Shown here: positions 50,818 through 60,888 of the stretch, piece after piece
Layout of the letters: every line of letters begins with the position of its first letter
Numbering within the stretch: the stretch's first letter is position 1
Assembly (NCBI GenBank): GCA_963663665.2
Contig: CAXXKP010000001.1
Span: 1,116,001 to 1,180,000 of the forward strand
DNA length: 64,000 nt
Reading direction: 5' to 3'
Source of the DNA: SABI01 sp963663665
GTDB lineage: Bacteria > Spirochaetota > Spirochaetia > Sphaerochaetales > Sphaerochaetaceae
Notes under the pieces: generated by a model
Told to the model about the DNA's origin: nothing
The model's input: the letters and a program-made list of their open reading frames with translations, nothing else
Database searches by the model: none
Program-made: the position numbers and the translations under genes

Positions 50818-53064
50818 TTATTCTACCTTTATTTCTTTCTTCTTTACAATCTTTTTAGGTGCTTTAGGTTCTTGAAGTATTGGTCTTACTTTTCTGTGTT
50901 GGATTTTAAAACAGTAATGAATTTTGCTATTCCGTTTAAAATCTTCAGGAATTGTTTCTTCACTGATATCTGTTACATCGTATTCTTCAATTATTTCTTC
51001 ATCTAATTTAAACTTCCTATAGTTTGTACTAAATAAGAGTGTCCCGTCTTGGTTAAGATGATGCATACATTGATGGATTAAGATTCTTTGATCAACTGAT
51101 ACATCAAACATATCTCTCATTTTAGAATTACTAAAAGTTGGTGGATCACAGAAGATGAGATCAAAATTATCATACGTTTCTTGGAGCCATGTAATACAAT
51201 CATCTTTGTAGAAGAAATGATTCATTCCAGTAAATCCGTTCATTTCCATATTCTTCAGTGCCCAGTCTAGATAGGTACTAGAAGCATCGACTGTCACGGT
51301 AGATAAAGCTCCACCTGCAGCTGCATGAACAGTTGCAGTACCTGTGTAGGCAAAAAGGTTAAGGAATCTTTTTCCTTTAGAAATTTCTTCAATCATATGT
51401 CTAACTGGGCGATGATCTAAAAAGATTCCTGTATCAATATAATCTGTGAAGTTCGCAAAGAATTTATGATTGTGTTCTTTAATCACAAAGAATTTATTGC
51501 TTGATGCCATTCTTTCGTATTGGCTATCTCCTTTCTGTGATTTTCTTACCTTGATAAAAATAAAATCTAAATCAATTCCAGTAGCTCTTTCTGTTGCATC
51601 TACGAGCTCTTGAAGTCTTCTTGAAGCATCTTCTTCATCTATTGTTGAAGGAGGAGCATATTCGGTTAAATGGACATATTTACCTTCATATAGGTCAATA
51701 GCAGCAGAATATTCTGGCATATCTGCATCATAGATGCGATAACAACTAACTCCCTCTTTTTCCATAATTGGGGTAATTTTAGCCATGTTTTTTATAATTC
51801 GGTTATAAGCCATTTGAGCTCCATCACTTAAAGGAGAAGCTAATCGTTCGGCTTTTTTCTTTATGGCTCTTTCAATGAGCTCATTTCTTTCCTCTTCTGT
51901 GAAAACATAATAGTGAGCAAGTTGTGCTTCAATTGCACCATTATAGAGAGAATTAGTTCTATTTGGTTTCATATCGACAAAACTGAGAAGTTCTTTATTT
52001 CCACAAAGGATACTCACATTCCAACCAAGAAATAGAGTATTACAGGTAGTTCCTATCATACGATATAATTCTTCGATGCTTTGATCATATTGAAGCCTTA
52101 CACCATAGGGTGGGTCGGTGATAATAGAATGTTTACCTTCCATTACATCATCTTTCGTTATTGTCGCAAAATCTTTTTTTTCGAAGCTGATGAGATGGTC
52201 TACTTTAGCCATTTTAGCATTTAATCTTGCACTTTCTATCGCTTTGGGATGGATATCCCATGCGTAAAAAATGTTTGTTTGTGGGGTAGTTTCTTCAACT
52301 TTAACATACATCTCTTCTAAAATTTTCTCAAACAGACTTTCATCATGAAAAGGGAGTTTGTGGAAAGCAAAGTTTTGGTAATGAAGTAATCCAGGTGCTA
52401 TGTTAGCTAACATAAGTGCTGCTTCAATAATGATAGTTCCAGAACCACAGAAAGGATCAACAAGTTTAGTAGGAGTTCCATTTTGAAGGGATTTATACCA
52501 CTCACTTCTCATGATCACAGCGGAAGCAAGATTTTCCTTCATCATTGCCTTTACATCTAAAGATCTGTATCCCCGTTGGTGCATACTTCTACCTGAAAAA
52601 TCTACATACCACTTCACTACATCTCGGTCAATGTGTAAGTGAAAAGTTACGTCTGAGTTTTCCGGATCAACGATAGGACGCTCATCGTTGAATTTTTCTT
52701 TAATTCTATCAACAATTGCATCTTTAAGTCTAAGTGCTCCGAAGTGAGTGTTATTCAACCAATTACAGCGCATAGCAGTAATGGTAACACTAAATGTTTT
52801 CTCTGGGTTTACATACTCTTCCCAAGGGATTTGTACACTTGCATCATATAAATCATCAGCACTGAATATCTCATCATCTTGAGCGAGACCTATAAGAAGT
52901 CTACTTGCTATTCTTGAGTTCAAACAAAATCTGTATCCTGTTTCTATATCTCCACTAAATTCAACCCCACCGTTGACTAAGTGAATTTCTTGTGCATTAC
53001 ACAGTTCAGCCTCTTTAGCTACTAAATCGTTCTGGTTAGCAGCAGATGCTGCAAAATAAATCAT
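50818..53064 (-). CDS. rlmL: Bifunctional 23S rRNA methyltransferase RlmKL
   Basis: The 748-residue protein is a full-length RlmKL fusion. Residues 1-155 are a THUMP-containing N-terminus. The RlmL half (m2G2445-type) has TKLVDPFCGSGTIIIEAALM and the catalytic IITDPPYGVRLQ. The RlmK half (m7G2069-type) has KRFLNLFAYTGTATVHAAAG and LIFCDPPTFSNSKMRDMFD. Both SAM-binding sites and both DPP(Y/F/T) motifs are intact. AAGGAG precedes the ATG. It follows hslO by 10 bases and ends in a strong terminator. Confidence 0.94.
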   Translation of the reverse strand: MIYFAASAANQNDLVAKEAELCNAQEIHLVNGGVEFSGDIETGYRFCLNSRIASRLLIGLAQDDEIFSADDLYDASVQIPWEEYVNPEKTFSVTITAMRCNWLNNTHFGALRLKDAIVDRIKEKFNDERPIVDPENSDVTFHLHIDRDVVKWYVDFSGRSMHQRGYRSLDVKAMMKENLASAVIMRSEWYKSLQNGTPTKLVDPFCGSGTIIIEAALMLANIAPGLLHYQNFAFHKLPFHDESLFEKILEEMYVKVEETTPQTNIFYAWDIHPKAIESARLNAKMAKVDHLISFEKKDFATITKDDVMEGKHSIITDPPYGVRLQYDQSIEELYRMIGTTCNTLFLGWNVSILCGNKELLSFVDMKPNRTNSLYNGAIEAQLAHYYVFTEEERNELIERAIKKKAERLASPLSDGAQMAYNRIIKNMAKITPIMEKEGVSCYRIYDADMPEYSAAIDLYEGKYVHLTEYAPPSTIDEEDASRRLQELVDATERATGIDLDFIFIKVRKSQKGDSQYERMASSNKFFVIKEHNHKFFANFTDYIDTGIFLDHRPVRHMIEEISKGKRFLNLFAYTGTATVHAAAGGALSTVTVDASSTYLDWALKNMEMNGFTGMNHFFYKDDCITWLQETYDNFDLIFCDPPTFSNSKMRDMFDVSVDQRILIHQCMHHLNQDGTLLFSTNYRKFKLDEEIIEEYDVTDISEETIPEDFKRNSKIHYCFKIQHRKVRPILQEPKAPKKIVKKKEIKVE

Positions 53065-53074
53065 GAATTGCTCC

Positions 53075-53995
53075 TTATCGCAATAGTGTTTCTAGTTCAT
53101 CTTTTTCAAAAGGGTAGATTGATCCGCAATTGAAACAGTGGAGGGTAAGAGGAAAAGGACCCTCTTCTAATATATCATTTTTTTCTTTTTCAGGGAGAGA
53201 TTCTAAATACTTACTAAAAGTGAGTCTGTCACATGGACATGAGAAACCAAGTGGTAGTGCTTTTAAATAGGTTGGGTTAAAATCATGAAATATTTCATTC
53301 ACAAACTCTATTCCGCCTCTTCCTGTAGATAGATATTCACCAAGTGAAGGCATTGTATTTGCAACTTCTTCAATTTCCTCCAGAATATTATCCTCAGCGC
53401 CTGGAATCTTTTGTAAAAATAACGCACCTGCTCCTAGAACTCTTCCTTCCTTATCAAATTTGATGCTAAGAGTAATATGAGTAGAAGTTTGTTCACTTAT
53501 TAGGAAGTAATGAGCTAAGTCTTTCGCAATAGAGCCATACTGAAGCATCACCTGACCTGTAAATGGCTGTTTTTTCCCTTCGAGGAGTTTTGTCACAGTG
53601 ATAAAGCCTGGCCCAAAAAAGTCAGACAAATCAAAACTCTTTAGTGGTTCCTTTATTTCGATTGGGACTTCTTGAAGATATCCTCTTACAGCGCCTACTG
53701 CCCACGCTTCTACGCTGAGACCTTTAATAGGACCAGCACATTCAATATTGAGTTGGACCCTATCATCACCTTTTATAGTGGATGCTAGAATTGCTGCAGC
53801 TAGATATGCTTGTCCTAAGGTATATGTTTCGAGTATTCCCAAGTTGTGATTAGAACGCATTTGGTTAACCATCTCGGTTCCCTGTATAACAGTACAGCGA
53901 ATTGTGTCTTTTAATAAGAACACGTCTCTCACATCAGGTGTGAGATTTTTGAGGTGTTCTATAATAAATGTATCTTCTATTGGTATACGGTTCAT
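53075..53995 (-). CDS. hslO: Redox-regulated chaperone Hsp33
   Basis: The 306-residue protein has the Hsp33 core (EMVNQMRSNHNLGILETYTL, AAAILASTIKGDDRVQLNIE) and the C-terminal zinc redox switch: FSCPCDRLTFSKYL (CxC) and LHCFNCGSIYPF (CxxC). Oxidation releases zinc and activates holdase function. The ATG has no ribosome site and a TAATCT box ends eight bases ahead, so it may be leaderless. Cotranscribed with rlmKL. Confidence 0.95.
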   Translation of the reverse strand: MNRIPIEDTFIIEHLKNLTPDVRDVFLLKDTIRCTVIQGTEMVNQMRSNHNLGILETYTLGQAYLAAAILASTIKGDDRVQLNIECAGPIKGLSVEAWAVGAVRGYLQEVPIEIKEPLKSFDLSDFFGPGFITVTKLLEGKKQPFTGQVMLQYGSIAKDLAHYFLISEQTSTHITLSIKFDKEGRVLGAGALFLQKIPGAEDNILEEIEEVANTMPSLGEYLSTGRGGIEFVNEIFHDFNPTYLKALPLGFSCPCDRLTFSKYLESLPEKEKNDILEEGPFPLTLHCFNCGSIYPFEKDELETLLR

Positions 53996-54003
53996 AGGGC
54001 TAT

Positions 54004-54032
54004 AGATTACTAGCAGATAAGGCTTTGTGCAA
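54004..54032 (-). promoter_or_regulatory. Promoter of hslO-rlmKL, leaderless start
   Basis: On the minus strand TTGCAC (54027-54032), 17 bp, TAATCT (54004-54009), then eight bases to the ATG at 53995. Confidence 0.55.
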
Positions 54033-54247
54033 GTGTTTCATATGTATGGGTTTCATAAGATTTTTTAAATAGAGAAGAAGTTTTGGTATATTTTAGGTAT
54101 TTATACAAAAAAGGAGAAGTCAGTATTTGTAAATGTGATTTTATAGTACTCCTTCAATGATCTCGTATCTCTAGAGTATGTTTTTGAATATGAGTGATGG
54201 ATTAGAGAATAGGTATAAAAGTTTTGCTTGAATAGAATTGTTATCTA

Positions 54248-54276
54248 TTGGAGAAGAGTTCTATATCAAGTATATT
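54248..54276 (+). promoter_or_regulatory. Promoter of the SDR gene, leaderless start
   Basis: TTGGAG (54248-54253), 17 bp, TATATT (54271-54276), then seven bases to the ATG at 54284. An in-frame TTG at 54248 is part of the -35 box and rejected as start. Confidence 0.55.
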
Positions 54277-54283
54277 TGATGAT

Positions 54284-54997
54284 ATGAAATCTTCAGAAAA
54301 TTCAGTATTAGTAATTGGTGCATCAAATCGACTTGGTAGAGAAATAGCTCTCTATTTAGCGAAACAAGGATATAATATCATTGTGCATTATCATATGGAT
54401 AAAGATGGAGCCACAGAAACTCTGCGGATGATAGGGGATAAAGGTTCTCTCATTTCGTGTGATATCACAAAGAAAGAGGAGATTGATTCTCTTTTTGATA
54501 ATGCTCCTCCTCTATATAGTATTGTGAATGGTGCATCACTTTTTGTTGATACGAAATTTGATGAAGTCGATGAGTCTCGGTATGATGCAGATTTCGAAAT
54601 CCATCAAAAGGCCGGATTCTTTCTTACACAAGGATTATATCTCTATTCTAAGAATAGAGGAATCAACACCTCGATTATTCATCTTACTGATGCTCAAACA
54701 GCTCATCCAAGTACTCTTCGACCTTCTTATTACAGTGCGAAAAGCTCTCTGGAATCGATGATTAAAGTTTTGGCCCTATCTAGTGCCCCCTGTGTAAGGG
54801 TAAACGGTATTGCTCCTGGATTAATCATCGCTAATAATGAAGCTGAGGAAGCATACTTTAGAAAAAGAGCAGAGATAATCCCACTCAAGAGATTAGCTAG
54901 GGCTGACGAAGTTTCATCTGCTGTCGAATTCTTAATAAAAAATGAGGCAATCACTGGGCAGATTATCAGAGTTGATTCTGGAGAGGCTCTTTTATAA
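54284..54997 (+). CDS. Short-chain dehydrogenase/reductase (FolM/pteridine reductase-like)
   Basis: The 237-residue protein (MKSSENSVLVIGASNRLGRE) has the SDR cofactor site GASNRLG, SIVNGASLFVD, and the catalytic Tyr-Lys in PSYYSAKSSLESM. IIHLTDAQT in place of a typical SSxxG strand resembles FolM-type dihydromonapterin or pteridine reductases, an assignment I hold loosely. C-terminal GQIIRVDSGEALL is standard. The ATG lies seven bases from a -10 box without a ribosome site. Confidence 0.85.
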   Translation: MKSSENSVLVIGASNRLGREIALYLAKQGYNIIVHYHMDKDGATETLRMIGDKGSLISCDITKKEEIDSLFDNAPPLYSIVNGASLFVDTKFDEVDESRYDADFEIHQKAGFFLTQGLYLYSKNRGINTSIIHLTDAQTAHPSTLRPSYYSAKSSLESMIKVLALSSAPCVRVNGIAPGLIIANNEAEEAYFRKRAEIIPLKRLARADEVSSAVEFLIKNEAITGQIIRVDSGEALL

Positions 54998-55117
54998 AGT
55001 ATGTAAGAATATTGTTTAAACGTTGTGTAAATTTTAGATGAAGATGATAGGTATTCTCTTCTCATGAGAATAAAAAAAGCTTATCAATTAAATATCAAAA
55101 AAATAAGGATAATTTTT

Positions 55118-56551
55118 ATGAGAAAATCAATCTTTTGGATTTCATTCTTTTTCCTGATTCAGTCTGTTTCGTCCTTATCTGCAGTAGACATCGACTCACT
55201 GATTAATTTAGCAAAACAAGAGAGTGAAATTTTACAGATGTACACCTTGAATAAGAAGGCGAGTGAACTCACTCTTGCGAAAAGTGAAATTAAAGATACT
55301 TTAGGTGTTTCAATAGATGGTGGAGTTGGATATCAAGCAGCGAATACCACTACTACTGTTGAGAGTATAGGAGGGAGCGTATCTACTACTTTGACGTTAC
55401 CTAACGACCAGAAAACAACAATTAATCTATCAACAGGAAATCTTTCCTATCTTCCCTCCTCTTCAGACTTTTCAGGATCACCTTCGTTGAGTTTTTCACA
55501 TAAATTTGTAAACCTCGATGATGGAGATGTCTTAGACGACCTCCAAAATAGTGCAAGTGCTCTTCAAATAGAGTATTCCTATAGAATAAATGAATCAAAT
55601 TTTGTTACTTCTATTTACAATAAACTTATTGATATTATTACAGTAGAAAAGAACATAATCTCTAACGAGAAAGATATTATCACGCTTCAAACTATAATGG
55701 ATAATACAATAACCTTAGGAACGTATTCTAAAGAGAGTGTGAAATATAAATCATACGAATTGAGTATGAAGAATTATAAAAAAGCAAAAGCAAATTATGA
55801 AGGGCAACTTCAAATTCTTATCGAACAATTTAAACAATTAACCAATCAACCTTATAGTGCAATTGATATGATGGAAATTCCCTCTCTTTCTTTCAAGCCT
55901 CTCTCAATGGGTAATAGTGAAGTAGTACTTGCTTCCATAGATCTTGAAATAGCAAAAGAGCAACTTAATCTTTACAATAGGAGAAGTGTTAAATCAGGCT
56001 CACTATCCACAGTGCCTTCATTCATGCTCTCTGGAAATGCCGGAATCGATTATAATACTGCCTCAACTACTGATATTGTTGATTACACAATTGGAGCAAG
56101 TGGTTCCTATACAGGTTCAAACATGAGTGTAGGCACTTCGGTAAATTTAGATATAGACTCAAGTGGTATTACACCAAGTCTATCAGTGTCGGGGTCTTGG
56201 TCAAATAACACATCAAGTAAAACTGTTGAACTAGAAAGGCTCACACTTGAGAATACTATTACAACAAAAGAACTTGATTACACGCAGGCGATGTTAGATT
56301 ACCAGATTAATTCTCAATCTCTCTCATCAGATATCTTTAATTATGACAATGATGTGAGTGAATTCTCCCAGAGTAAAGAGTATAATCAGCAAGTCCTAGA
56401 ATCGCAGATAGAAGCATACGAATTAGGTCTTGTAAAAGAGAGTGATGTGTATGATGCAAGAGTGTCTATTGCTCTTGATGAGAAACAAGAACAAATTTTA
56501 GCATTGAAAGGGCGAATATTAGAACAACGAATCGATACAATGCAGTTTTAA
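55118..56551 (+). CDS. TolC-family outer membrane efflux protein
   Basis: The start at 55118 (MRKSIFWISFFFLIQSVSSL) has AAGGA eight bases upstream and starts the signal peptide; 477 residues. Two homologous halves of long coiled-coil helices (INLAKQESEILQMYTLNKKA, YKSYELSMKNYKKAKANYEG, and EAYELGLVKESDVYDARVSI) with barrel-like strands between are the TolC pattern. It should form the outer-membrane duct for the MacA/MacB pump encoded directly downstream (23 bases). Confidence 0.85.
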   Translation: MRKSIFWISFFFLIQSVSSLSAVDIDSLINLAKQESEILQMYTLNKKASELTLAKSEIKDTLGVSIDGGVGYQAANTTTTVESIGGSVSTTLTLPNDQKTTINLSTGNLSYLPSSSDFSGSPSLSFSHKFVNLDDGDVLDDLQNSASALQIEYSYRINESNFVTSIYNKLIDIITVEKNIISNEKDIITLQTIMDNTITLGTYSKESVKYKSYELSMKNYKKAKANYEGQLQILIEQFKQLTNQPYSAIDMMEIPSLSFKPLSMGNSEVVLASIDLEIAKEQLNLYNRRSVKSGSLSTVPSFMLSGNAGIDYNTASTTDIVDYTIGASGSYTGSNMSVGTSVNLDIDSSGITPSLSVSGSWSNNTSSKTVELERLTLENTITTKELDYTQAMLDYQINSQSLSSDIFNYDNDVSEFSQSKEYNQQVLESQIEAYELGLVKESDVYDARVSIALDEKQEQILALKGRILEQRIDTMQF

Positions 56552-56574
56552 CCATATAAGGGAGCTATATAATC

Positions 56575-57714
56575 ATGAAAAAGCTATTTTCTAAAGAAAC
56601 CACAATTAATACTTCTCCATTAACAACAGAAGAGAGAGTGAAGCTAAACCTTGCAAAAAGGAAGAGAAAGATAGTCAGAAAGAGAATTGTCACTATCATA
56701 ATATGGTTAATCATTATAGCAGCAGTTACATTCACTGCAATAACATACCAAAAAACTGGTAAGTGGTGGTGGGCTCCTTCTACAACATCATTAGAAGAAC
56801 AAGGGGTAGCAAAAGAAACCACTGTAGAAGAATTGACAATTACTCAAACGATAGATTTGAGTGGGGTAGTTGAACCGTATGATACCCAACAAGTGGTATT
56901 TAGAAGTACAGGCGCTGTAACAGGTGTATTTGTGAAAGAAGGTGACTATGTAAAAAAAGGAGACCTTTTAGCTACGATAGATGATACTTCTCAACAATAT
57001 GAAATAGCTAATCTTGAGAACTTGATTAAATCAGCTAAATTAGAAGGCTCAACTCGACAAGTTGAACTATATGAAATGCAATTGAAGATGAAAACAAATC
57101 TGTTAGATTACACTAAAGCCTATGCTAATTTTGATGGGATTGTAGCTTCACTCTCCTTAGATGAAGGCGATTATGCCGAGGCTGGAACTGTTGTTATGAT
57201 TATTGTTGATACTACTAAATTAAAGGCAACTGTAGAAATTGATGAAATAGATATGCAATCTGTTACAACTGGAATGATAGCATCTTTAGACTTTGATGCA
57301 AAACCAGATCAAAGTATTGAAGGGATTGTTGATTACATTCCTCTTCTTGGAAGGACAACAAGTCAAGGGATAGGCGTCAAGGATGTAGAACTTGTTATTG
57401 AGAATGCTCCAGAGGGCATTTCTCCAGGGTTTACATTTGCAGGAACCCTATCTGCAAGCGAAGAGAAGGTCGCCCTTGTTATTCCATCAATCGCTATTAC
57501 CACAAATAACCAAGGAGTCAGTAGTGTTAATAAAAAAGGTCCTGATGGTAACCCTGTGAAGATTAATGTAAGTGTAAAATACTTAGGAGAGGGGATGAGT
57601 GAAGTTCTTAGTGGTGGGCTGAAGAAAGGTGATACGATTTTTTTAACTACAACAAGTTCAACGAGTTCCTCTATGAGCTTTGGCGTGCCGGGGACCGGAC
57701 CAGGTAGAAGGTAA
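56575..57714 (+). CDS. MacA-like periplasmic adaptor (membrane fusion protein)
   Basis: The 379-residue protein has one N-terminal membrane helix (VTIIIWLIIIAAVTFTAITY). A lipoyl/barrel-sandwich hairpin follows (STGAVTGVFVKEGDYVKKGD and FDGIVASLSLDEGDYAEAGT) around a short helical hairpin, then beta-barrel and membrane-proximal domains. The N-terminal cytoplasmic part (about 40 residues) is unusually long and basic. It ends in a Ser/Gly-rich tail. Links MacB-type permease to the TolC-type duct. GGGAG precedes the ATG. Confidence 0.88.
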   Translation: MKKLFSKETTINTSPLTTEERVKLNLAKRKRKIVRKRIVTIIIWLIIIAAVTFTAITYQKTGKWWWAPSTTSLEEQGVAKETTVEELTITQTIDLSGVVEPYDTQQVVFRSTGAVTGVFVKEGDYVKKGDLLATIDDTSQQYEIANLENLIKSAKLEGSTRQVELYEMQLKMKTNLLDYTKAYANFDGIVASLSLDEGDYAEAGTVVMIIVDTTKLKATVEIDEIDMQSVTTGMIASLDFDAKPDQSIEGIVDYIPLLGRTTSQGIGVKDVELVIENAPEGISPGFTFAGTLSASEEKVALVIPSIAITTNNQGVSSVNKKGPDGNPVKINVSVKYLGEGMSEVLSGGLKKGDTIFLTTTSSTSSSMSFGVPGTGPGRR

Positions 57715-57724
57715 GGTGTTAAGT

Positions 57725-58399
57725 ATGAATAATTATGTAATTGAATTATCTGATGTGAGACGCTACTTCACTATGGGAGACTTTATTGTAAAAGCTCTCG
57801 ATGGAGTTTCTGTGAGCATTGAGAAAGGTTCTTTTACAGCCATTACCGGCCCTTCTGGGTCTGGGAAATCTACTTTGATGAACTTAATTGGCTGTCTAGA
57901 CACTCCTACAGATGGATTTATACACATAGATGGAGAGCTTACCATGGGAATGAATGAGAAAGAGCTTGCATATGTGAGGAATGAAAAAGTAGGATTCGTA
58001 TTTCAACAATTCAATCTTCTTGGGAAAATAAACGCCCTCGAGAATGTAATGACACCACTCCTCTATAGTGGAGTCGGGGTTAAAGAGAGAAGAGAGTTAG
58101 CAAAATCTGCATTAGATAGAGTGGGTCTTGGTGATAGGGTAAAACATCGACCAAATGAACTCAGTGGTGGCCAGAAACAACGGGTCGCTATAGCACGAGC
58201 TCTCGTGAATAATCCATCTATCATACTAGCAGATGAACCTACTGGTGCACTCGATTCTCATACTGGAAGGCAGATCTTAGAACTCTTTGAAGAACTTCAT
58301 AGTGAAGGACGGACTGTTATATTAGTTACTCACGATTCTGACATTGCCTCTCATGCAAAGAGCCAAATTAGGGTACGAGACGGAAAGGTGGGTGAATAA
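57725..58399 (+). CDS. MacB-type ABC transporter ATPase
   Basis: The start at 57725 (MNNYVIELSDVRRYFTMGDF, 224 residues) is chosen over an upstream frame extension that lies in the macA gene. Walker A GPSGSGKSTLMN, Q-loop FVFQQFNLLGK, signature LSGGQKQRVAIARAL, Walker B ILADEPTGALDS and LVTHDSDIA are complete. ATPase and permease are separate genes here, unlike E. coli MacB. The permease ATG directly follows the stop. Confidence 0.93.
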   Translation: MNNYVIELSDVRRYFTMGDFIVKALDGVSVSIEKGSFTAITGPSGSGKSTLMNLIGCLDTPTDGFIHIDGELTMGMNEKELAYVRNEKVGFVFQQFNLLGKINALENVMTPLLYSGVGVKERRELAKSALDRVGLGDRVKHRPNELSGGQKQRVAIARALVNNPSIILADEPTGALDSHTGRQILELFEELHSEGRTVILVTHDSDIASHAKSQIRVRDGKVGE

Positions 58400-59581
58400 A
58401 TGGTATGGGAAAATATTAAATTAGCTTTAAAAGATATGGTTACCAGTAAAATGAGGACACTCCTTTCTCTATTAGGGATAGTTATTGGAGTTGCCTCTGT
58501 GATAGCCATATTAACTTTAGGACAAAGTGCTACCAAAAGTATCACCCAGACAATTGTTGAGGGTGGGTTAGAGATGGTAACGATTTTTCCAGATCGGAAC
58601 AGTAAAAAAGCAACTGAATTTACTGAAGAATTTGGCAATAACCTGAAAGAACAACTAGCAGATATTGAAGTAGTCCTTCCTGTCAACTCAAGTTCTGCTA
58701 ATATTCGGTACGGGCAGCAGATGGTTACTGGAAGTGTGAGTGGAGTGCTTTCTACGTATGCCTCGGTGCTAGATTATCATAGTGTTGAAGGGGAATTCTT
58801 CTCTCTTACAGACAACTTACTTGCAAGGCAGGTAGTCGTCCTTGGTTCTGATATTGCAGAGGAGTTGTTCCCAGATGGATCCCCTATTGGTAAGTATATA
58901 TCCATTTTTAGGAATCAAGCAAAGAGTTATGTAGTTGTCGGAGTGATGGAAGAGAAAGATAGTTCATTCAATCTTTCTTACAATGGCAGCATATTTATTC
59001 CGTATAATACATACGTACAAAGATTTATTAAACCTAATTATGTAGGATCCTATGTGGTGAGGGTCGCTGATGGTGCCGATGCTCTTGAAGTGTCTGATTC
59101 CATTAGTGCCTATCTTGATAATACTGTTGGATCTGATGCATACAGGATTTTTTCTCCAGCTTCATTAGCTGAGATGGCAACCTCGATTACGGGTACATTA
59201 TCTTCATTTCTCGCTGCAATAGCTGCTATTTCACTTCTAGTAGGTGGAATTGGGATTATGAATATTATGTTAGTCACAGTTGCAGAGAGGACTAAAGAGA
59301 TAGGAATTCGAAAAGCTCTTGGTGCTTCCCCTAGAACAATCATGGGTCAGTTTATAACAGAAGCAATAGTACTCACTCTTACAGGAGGGCTTATTGGAAT
59401 TGGACTTGGAACCCTCGTAAGTTATATTGTTGCGAAAGTTGTAGATTGGCAATTATTTATCTCATATTCATCATTTGTGTACGCCGCTGGATTTTCTACT
59501 CTTGTCGGTGTCTTCTTTGGATGGTATCCTGCTTATAAAGCATCAAAATTAGATCCAATAGAGGCACTGAATTATGAGTAG
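58400..59581 (+). CDS. MacB-type ABC transporter permease
   Basis: The 393-residue protein has the FtsX/MacB design: one helix near the start (MRTLLSLLGIVIGVASVIAI), a large periplasmic MacB domain, and three C-terminal helices with GGIGIMNIMLVTVAERTKEI and GIRKALGASPRTIMGQFITE. It drives export by mechanotransmission rather than a membrane channel. Its stop overlaps the histidine kinase start by eight bases. Confidence 0.93.
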   Translation: MVWENIKLALKDMVTSKMRTLLSLLGIVIGVASVIAILTLGQSATKSITQTIVEGGLEMVTIFPDRNSKKATEFTEEFGNNLKEQLADIEVVLPVNSSSANIRYGQQMVTGSVSGVLSTYASVLDYHSVEGEFFSLTDNLLARQVVVLGSDIAEELFPDGSPIGKYISIFRNQAKSYVVVGVMEEKDSSFNLSYNGSIFIPYNTYVQRFIKPNYVGSYVVRVADGADALEVSDSISAYLDNTVGSDAYRIFSPASLAEMATSITGTLSSFLAAIAAISLLVGGIGIMNIMLVTVAERTKEIGIRKALGASPRTIMGQFITEAIVLTLTGGLIGIGLGTLVSYIVAKVVDWQLFISYSSFVYAAGFSTLVGVFFGWYPAYKASKLDPIEALNYE

Positions 59582-60878
59582 AAACCATCGATGGAAAGCA
59601 TTTGAAGGAAAAGAGACGATAGTCGTATTGATAAGTCTTTCATTTCTTTTCCTTCTGCTTACCACCTTGGTTTTATTTCTTGCACAATTATTCATAGATC
59701 GTGAAACAACCTTAATGCAGTTCGAGGCGGAGAGAGGATTTTCAAGTTCTACATTACTCTTATTACAAGAGGAGCATTCCAAAGCCTTAGAGGCGATGGG
59801 AGATGCTAATGTAAAAGGGATTGGAGTGTATTCTAATAATGGAAGACTTCGTCTCGGACTAGGATCTGTTCCAAATACGATTCCTCTCGATAAATTCAAT
59901 GTAATGTGGCGAAATGGTAATGATCAACAGTATGTGAATGGAATTGCCTCTTATAATAAAGATACCGGCATGATCGAATACCTTCGTTATAGTAGGTTTA
60001 CCATAGAAATGGAGACGGGAGATTTAATGTTAGATGAAGATGGATATCTTCCATCTCCTCTCACCTTTCCTGATGTATTATATGTCTTATTTGATGGAGA
60101 AGCGTATTATAATAAAGTCATAGGAGTAAGATTCATCAGTGTTATATCGATTCTTGCACTTTTAGCTCTTCATATCATTGTCTATAATGTATATCGGAAC
60201 AATAGAATTTACAGAGAAAAACTCGCTAAACAAGAGCATCTTGTTAATTTGGGAGAAGCTGCAAGAACGCTTGCTCATGAAATAAAAAATCCTTTAAGTG
60301 CAATCTCTCTCCAAATAGCAATATTGAAGAAAACTCTACCTCCTGAAGCAATTAGTGGCTTAAGTGTTATAGATCAGGAGTCGTACCGTCTCACAGCATT
60401 AACGAATAGAATTTCTGATTTCTTAAGGAATCCAGTGGGAGACCCAAAACCGATCGAAGTTAGAGAAATGATAGAATCTTTAACAAAGCGCTTTGATACT
60501 CCTATTATTATTGAACCAACTTCTTTAGAGAGGGCTTATATTACAATAGATCCCTATAGAGCCCGCTCTATCTTTGAAAATTTATTAAAGAACGCTGTCG
60601 AAAGTAGTAGTGATGGCGACCCAAGCGTGAGTGTTGAAATACAAAAAGGGAAAAAGAAAACTTGCCATATTTTTATACGAGATAGGGGAGATGGAATTGA
60701 TTCTAAAAATACTGAAAAGATTTTTGATCCATTCTTTACTACGAAAGTGTATGGTTCTGGGATTGGGCTTTCAATATCGCGTCAATTCATTCGTGCTCGA
60801 AATGGAGAGTTGAAAATTTATAACCGTGAAGATAAAGGTGTTACAGCAGAAGTAATTTTACCTCTCATTCATACCTAG
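59574..60878 (+). CDS. Sensor histidine kinase
   Basis: The 434-residue protein has two membrane helices (about 16-41 and 181-204) flanking a 140-residue extracytoplasmic sensor. The catalytic part has the H-box EAARTLAHEIKNPLSAISLQ, N-box FENLLKNAVESSSDG, G1 RDRGDGID and G2 GSGIGLSISRQF. It is translationally coupled to the permease gene, so it probably senses a signal tied to the exporter. Its partner is the adjacent NtrC-type regulator. Confidence 0.94.
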   Translation: MSRNHRWKAFEGKETIVVLISLSFLFLLLTTLVLFLAQLFIDRETTLMQFEAERGFSSSTLLLLQEEHSKALEAMGDANVKGIGVYSNNGRLRLGLGSVPNTIPLDKFNVMWRNGNDQQYVNGIASYNKDTGMIEYLRYSRFTIEMETGDLMLDEDGYLPSPLTFPDVLYVLFDGEAYYNKVIGVRFISVISILALLALHIIVYNVYRNNRIYREKLAKQEHLVNLGEAARTLAHEIKNPLSAISLQIAILKKTLPPEAISGLSVIDQESYRLTALTNRISDFLRNPVGDPKPIEVREMIESLTKRFDTPIIIEPTSLERAYITIDPYRARSIFENLLKNAVESSSDGDPSVSVEIQKGKKKTCHIFIRDRGDGIDSKNTEKIFDPFFTTKVYGSGIGLSISRQFIRARNGELKIYNREDKGVTAEVILPLIHT

Positions 60879-60888
60879 GAGAAATTAG

